DNA from: Neomoorella carbonis
Lineage (GTDB): Bacteria > Bacillota > DSM-521 > Neomoorellales > Neomoorellaceae
Length of the DNA: 64,000 nt
Direction: 5' to 3'
NCBI RefSeq assembly: GCF_045278715.1
Contig: NZ_CP136420.1
Span: 682,001 to 746,000 of the forward strand
Shown here: positions 60,945 to 64,000 of the stretch, piece after piece
Layout of the letters: each line of letters starts with the position of its first letter
How positions within the stretch are numbered: the stretch's first letter is position 1
Notes under the pieces: generated by a model
Databases searched by the model: none
What the model was told of the DNA's origin: nothing
The model's input: only the letters and a program-made list of their open reading frames with translations
Program-made: the position numbers and the translations under genes

Positions 60945-61365
60945 TGCCTATGCCGTCTTATGCTGGATGCAAGAAGAACCCGGTTCATCTTACATTGAGC
61001 ATCTGTTGGAGCAGGCCGAAAAAGAAGTAATTAAGATCCAGATATCAGCCATTAATATTGGGGAAATCTTTTACCGCCTTGTTAAGAGTGGGCATAGCAA
61101 AGAGGCGGCCTCCTTTTTAATGGACGTTAAAAAGAAAATCTTTCCCTGGCGGGTAATCCCGGCATCTAATACACGTATCTGGGAAGCAGCGAAACTAAAA
61201 GGCGAATACAGGATATCTTACGCCGATGCTTTTGCCCTGGCACTGGCCCGGGAAACAGGGGGTGCAATAGTTACAAGGGACCCCGAAATAATTGAAGTTT
61301 GTAATAGCGGGCGTTTTCTATTAGATCAAATACCCTCAGAATGGCCACTTCAGGCAAAAAAATGA
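60928..61365 (+). CDS. PIN-domain toxin
   Basis: 145 residues: MVKIFDAYAVLCWMQEEPGS (first Asp), ISAINIGEIFYRLV (Glu), YRISYADAFALALARETGG (Asp), IVTRDPE (Asp), all expected PIN acids. Partner of the AbrB-type gene, so a VapBC-like module by architecture. The module is bracketed by a 57-bp direct repeat. Confidence 0.9.
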   Translation: MVKIFDAYAVLCWMQEEPGSSYIEHLLEQAEKEVIKIQISAINIGEIFYRLVKSGHSKEAASFLMDVKKKIFPWRVIPASNTRIWEAAKLKGEYRISYADAFALALARETGGAIVTRDPEIIEVCNSGRFLLDQIPSEWPLQAKK

Positions 61366-61374
61366 GGCTTTGTT

Positions 61375-61431
61375 AGGACCCGCCCCTATCCGCCCCGGAA
61401 GCCCTGCAGCAAATGGGTTACAAAGGGCGGC
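61375..61431 (+). repeat. 57-bp direct repeat, right copy
   Basis: See the copy at 60468-60524; the two differ at three positions. It starts 10 bp after the PIN stop. Confidence 0.85.
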
Positions 61432-61489
61432 ACTGCGCTACGCAGCTAATTTACTGGTGGAAGAACAAATAAGGGCGGTGCTATAAAGT

Positions 61490-61645
61490 GCTTTGGCAAA
61501 AATATTGGCCCGAGCAGGATATAGGGCTATTGATGTTCGCGACAAAGGTTTACGTGGTGCTCAAGATAGATATATATTCGCCTTTGCTTGCCAGAGACAA
61601 GCTACTATAATTACTGCAAACGTAGGTTTTGCAGGCCTTTCATAA
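61490..61645 (+). pseudogene. DUF5615-type PIN-like fragment
   Basis: The frame reads KILARAGYRAIDVRDKGLRG then AQDRYIFAFACQRQATIITA, matching DUF5615 toxins from the second strand on, but a stop lies directly upstream so the first catalytic Asp region is lost. Confidence 0.55.
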
Positions 61646-61758
61646 TACAACATCGATTGACCATGTAATCCATTGACGCGTTTAACATATGCTGGTATTA
61701 TTGTACATAAAGTAAGCATAAGATATGTCGAAATAAATATAATGGAGCAGTCGGCATA

Positions 61759-61968
61759 GATAGCCATTACGCAGTCCTGGACTGCCTGCAAAGAAACGAC
61801 AAGCTCACCCAGCGTGAGATCGCCCTCCGTACCGGCCTTTCCGCTTCCTGCGCTGCAGACCTGGCTGGTATAGACGGCCGCAACACCATGATAATCACCT
61901 GGCAGGCCGGGGAAGAATACCAGCCGCCGCCGGGGATAGAAGGGGTAAATATAATTGACCGGTTGTAG
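61759..61968 (+). pseudogene. EPS-associated MarR-like HTH remnant fused to an unrelated tail
   Basis: HYAVLDCLQRNDKLTQREIA then LRTGLSA matches the first helices of MarR-type regulators that sit beside exopolysaccharide genes. After about 30 residues it changes into MIITWQAGEEYQPPPGIEGV, related to the tail at 60540-60627. Polysaccharide genes follow at 62694. No start codon with a ribosome site. Confidence 0.4.
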
Positions 61969-62072
61969 GGATTGGGGAGTAGAAATAAATTAAGAGGCAC
62001 CCATAATAACATATAATGGAACAGAGATCTGAAAAGAGAACTTCCAGCCTTGTTCAGGGAGGAATGTCCCTT

Positions 62073-62333
62073 ATGCCTCGAAACACGATAAAGCCAGCTC
62101 TACAGGATCTAGCAAAACGGAACGCAGAACTTTACGAAAAATATGGGCGACCTTTAGAAAAAGAACACAAAGGGAAGTTCGTTGCTATTTCCGAAGAAGG
62201 CAAAGTCATAATTGATCCTAATGATGTCCAGGTAGCCCAGAAAGCAATAGAAGAATTCGGTCCCGGCCATTTTGCCTTCTATAAGATAGGCTTTAAGGCA
62301 ACTGGCAAGTGGAGGATTACCAGTGCATCATAG
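62073..62333 (+). CDS. Unknown small protein paired with aspartyl protease
   Basis: 86 residues from the ATG 10 bp after GGAGG: IKPALQDLAKRNAELYEKYG, then HKGKFVAISEEGKVIIDPND and FGPGHFAFYKIGFKATGKWR. It overlaps the protease gene by 11 bp. I recall this two-gene arrangement from other Firmicutes and archaea, without a known role; an adaptor or toxin-antitoxin-like partnership is conceivable. Confidence 0.7.
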   Translation: MPRNTIKPALQDLAKRNAELYEKYGRPLEKEHKGKFVAISEEGKVIIDPNDVQVAQKAIEEFGPGHFAFYKIGFKATGKWRITSAS

Positions 62334-62673
62334 CTATGAATATCCCTATACTGATTTATCTATTTCTGTCGGCAAATATAAAGAAAATGTCCATGCATAT
62401 ATAGATACCGGCTTTGAAGGTTATATCGTGTTACCTGAAAATTATGTTGAAAAGATTGGTTCCCCGGCTTTTATCAGCAATTGTGAAGTGGCCGATGGAG
62501 CCCTGGTTGCAGCAGCAGAATACATTGGCACCATTGTGATCCCGGATATAGGATTTACTCTTATGGCGCGTATTACCTGTTTGGGTAATGAAATTCTAAT
62601 TGGAAGAGCAGTAATCGATCATTTGCGCCTGATATTTGACCGGGGCCGGCAAGTTATTATTTATAACGACTGA
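62323..62673 (+). CDS. Retropepsin-like (clan AA) aspartyl protease
   Basis: 116 residues, the size of a single retropepsin lobe, which would act as a dimer. The catalytic motif is AYIDTGFEGYIVLP (Asp-Thr-Gly). A second hydrophobic-hydrophobic-Gly segment, EILIGRAVIDHLRLIF, matches the family's flap/ILG region. Translationally overlapping with the upstream 86-aa gene. Target unknown. Confidence 0.8.
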   Translation: MHHSYEYPYTDLSISVGKYKENVHAYIDTGFEGYIVLPENYVEKIGSPAFISNCEVADGALVAAAEYIGTIVIPDIGFTLMARITCLGNEILIGRAVIDHLRLIFDRGRQVIIYND

Positions 62674-62693
62674 AAGTTCAGGTGAAATCGAGC

Positions 62694-63077
62694 ATGAAAG
62701 GTCTCATCCTCTCGGGCGGCAAGGGCACCCGCCTGCGCCCCCTCACTTATACGACAACTAAACAGCTCATCCCCGTGGCCAACCGGCCCATTTTATTTTT
62801 TGTCATCGAGCAGGTCGTCCAGGCCGGGATAAGGGACATCGGCATCATCATTTCCCCGGAGACGGGGGAGAGCGTGCGCCAGGCGGTGGGCGACGGCAGC
62901 CGCTTCGGCGCGCAGGTAACGTACATACTCCAGGAAAAGCCGCTAGGGCTGGCCCACGCGGTACTTACGGCCCGCGATTTTCTTAAGGACGAGCCCTTTC
63001 TCATGTTCCTGCGGGATAACCTTACTTCCAAACATGAAGTTTTAGCGAAAATTTACACATTTAGCAAGGCGGCATAA
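62694..63077 (+). pseudogene. rfbA: Glucose-1-phosphate thymidylyltransferase, truncated
   Basis: The N-terminal 110 residues are a good sugar nucleotidyltransferase: MKGLILSGGKGTRLRPLTYT, KQLIPVANRPILFF, LQEKPLGLAHAVLTA. The expected MFLGDN reads MFLRDN, and after about residue 113 the sequence changes to an unrelated KHEVLAKIYTFSKAA and stops at 128 residues instead of about 290-355. The metal-binding second Asp region and the rest are missing, so it is a truncated gene joined to the flippase gene. Confidence 0.75.
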
Positions 63078-63079
63078 TA

Positions 63080-64000
63080 TGACTGTTCAACCTACGATCT
63101 TTTCGAGACTAACGAAAAATGTTTTATATCAACAAGCTGCTCAAGGCATTGTATCTCTTAGCTTTCGACAATTAGCTTCGATAGGCATATCCGGGATAGG
63201 AACACTGATCCTTATGCGGATATTAGGACCCAGAGAGTATGGTATGATCGTTATTGTACAGGCAATAATGGCTTATCTTATAGTTTTTGGATCCAGTTTT
63301 GGTGCTTACGTTGTACGCTCATCATCAATGGAAATGATCCATGATATTTTTACGTTAGCAGTTTTATTATCCTTTTTTATTTTTGGTTTATTAATGATCC
63401 TGGCTTCACTTATTGCTGCTTTTTGGGGTGTTCCAGAACTAAAACCCCTTATCTATTTAAGCGCCGCAGGTGTTTCTTTTGGGATACTTGCTGGCGTACA
63501 GGCTGGTATTTTAGAAAGAGAAATGCGTTATCCAACCCTGGCTGGATTAGAACTTGCCTCAATAATTCTTACGTATATCATCGCTATAATTATGGCTTGG
63601 CAGGGAATGGGGCCACTAGGGGTTACATTGGCAATGGCTGGTACTTATATAATCCAATTTATTGGTTTTAAGATTGCAACGGGTTATAGATGGAAACCAG
63701 TGGTCCCCAAATCCTTTCGGGTTATTATAGGATATGTCTTTTCTTATGCAGCATCCGGGTTAACATGGCAGCTCAGATCTTTAATTAATCCCATTATTGT
63801 CGGTCGTATATTTGGGCCGGAAATGGTCGGGATTATTGGAGCAGTGTTAAAGGTGGTAGAGGCTTCCGGAGCCCTTCGTGGCCCTGTGCTCCGGGTTTTA
63901 TTTAATGTAATGAGCCGCGTTCAAAAAGATAAAAAAGAACTTAGCAAGGCCATTTTTTTTGGAACGAGCTATCAAATTTTGCTTTTGGGCCTTCTTTATT
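63080..64000 (+). CDS. Polysaccharide flippase (Wzx/MATE-like), 3' end cut by window edge
   Basis: 307 codons are open to the window end. The protein is hydrophobic with at least seven membrane segments so far, starting with a cytoplasmic stretch and GTLILMRILGPREYGMIVIV, then MRYPTLAGLELASIILTYII and INPIIVGRIFGPEMVGIIGA, which match the lipid-linked oligosaccharide flippase family (PF13440/PF01943). It begins 3 bp after the truncated thymidylyltransferase and has lower GC, as is common in surface-polysaccharide loci. Confidence 0.88.

Noticed and set aside
1..64000. CRISPR arrays, intact insertion sequences, prophage structural genes, microcompartment shell genes
   Set aside because: Looked for regularly spaced short repeats, DDE or serine transposases, capsid/tail genes and BMC-domain proteins; none seen. 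The only recombinase is the integrase fragment at 33595.

Overview
The window reads as a chromosomal segment of a thermophilic, anaerobic, spore-forming Firmicute, most like Moorella or a close relative. The supporting signs are high-GC protein-coding DNA, a dnaG-rpoD pair followed by trmK and nif3-like genes, a type A RNase P RNA, pyruvate phosphate dikinase, a futalosine-type menaquinone operon, rubredoxin, and frequent GTG/TTG starts behind strong GGAGG ribosome binding sites. The genus is an inference from gene content; no database search was possible.

Layout. 1-2454: the 3' part of ppdK with a terminator. 2627-3302: a toxin-antitoxin pair. 3502-8217: a DeoR-controlled cassette (ROK kinase, class II aldolase, SIS isomerase, PfkB kinase) able to take a hexose to triose phosphates. 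8390-18980: a ribose-type ABC importer wrapped around a glycyl radical enzyme, its activase, a short-chain dehydrogenase and an M24-like protein. The glycyl radical enzyme is split: the Cys/Glu barrel is one gene (751 aa) and the glycyl-radical domain (78 aa) a second gene with its own ribosome binding site. 19540-21520: an Rpn-like protein, a small carbonic-anhydrase-like gene and gene debris. 21784-27106: mixed housekeeping (SDH-type protease, VapBC, DUF523, YbjQ, RNase HI, rubredoxin, FMN reductase, dGTPase). 27107-27848: a gene-poor gap with a candidate minus-strand small RNA and a tiny membrane protein. 27849-32894: dnaG, rpoD, two tRNAs, trmK, Nif3-like; then rnpB.

33350-39400 is a lower-GC island beside rnpB, holding a broken tyrosine recombinase, a decayed intron reverse transcriptase, an Mrr-type restriction enzyme, an AIPR abortive-infection protein and a radical SAM fragment. 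39514-41372 is a MarR regulator and MATE pump, both frameshifted. 42740-47281 (minus) is a TetR-headed operon of a nucleoside phosphorylase, mqnE, mqnA and mqnC. Adenine deaminase, an acyltransferase and a MacAB-type exporter follow. 54736-61650 is repeat-rich: three copies of one minus-strand gene (two degenerate), a 71-bp repeat pair, a 57-bp repeat pair flanking a toxin-antitoxin module, a secreted nucleosidase, nagA and a DUF1659/DUF2922/YvrJ cluster. The window ends in the start of a polysaccharide locus (truncated thymidylyltransferase, flippase).

The best candidate for an undescribed system is the two-gene glycyl radical enzyme built into a sugar importer operon, next to a sugar-phosphate cleavage cassette and with no microcompartment genes in view.
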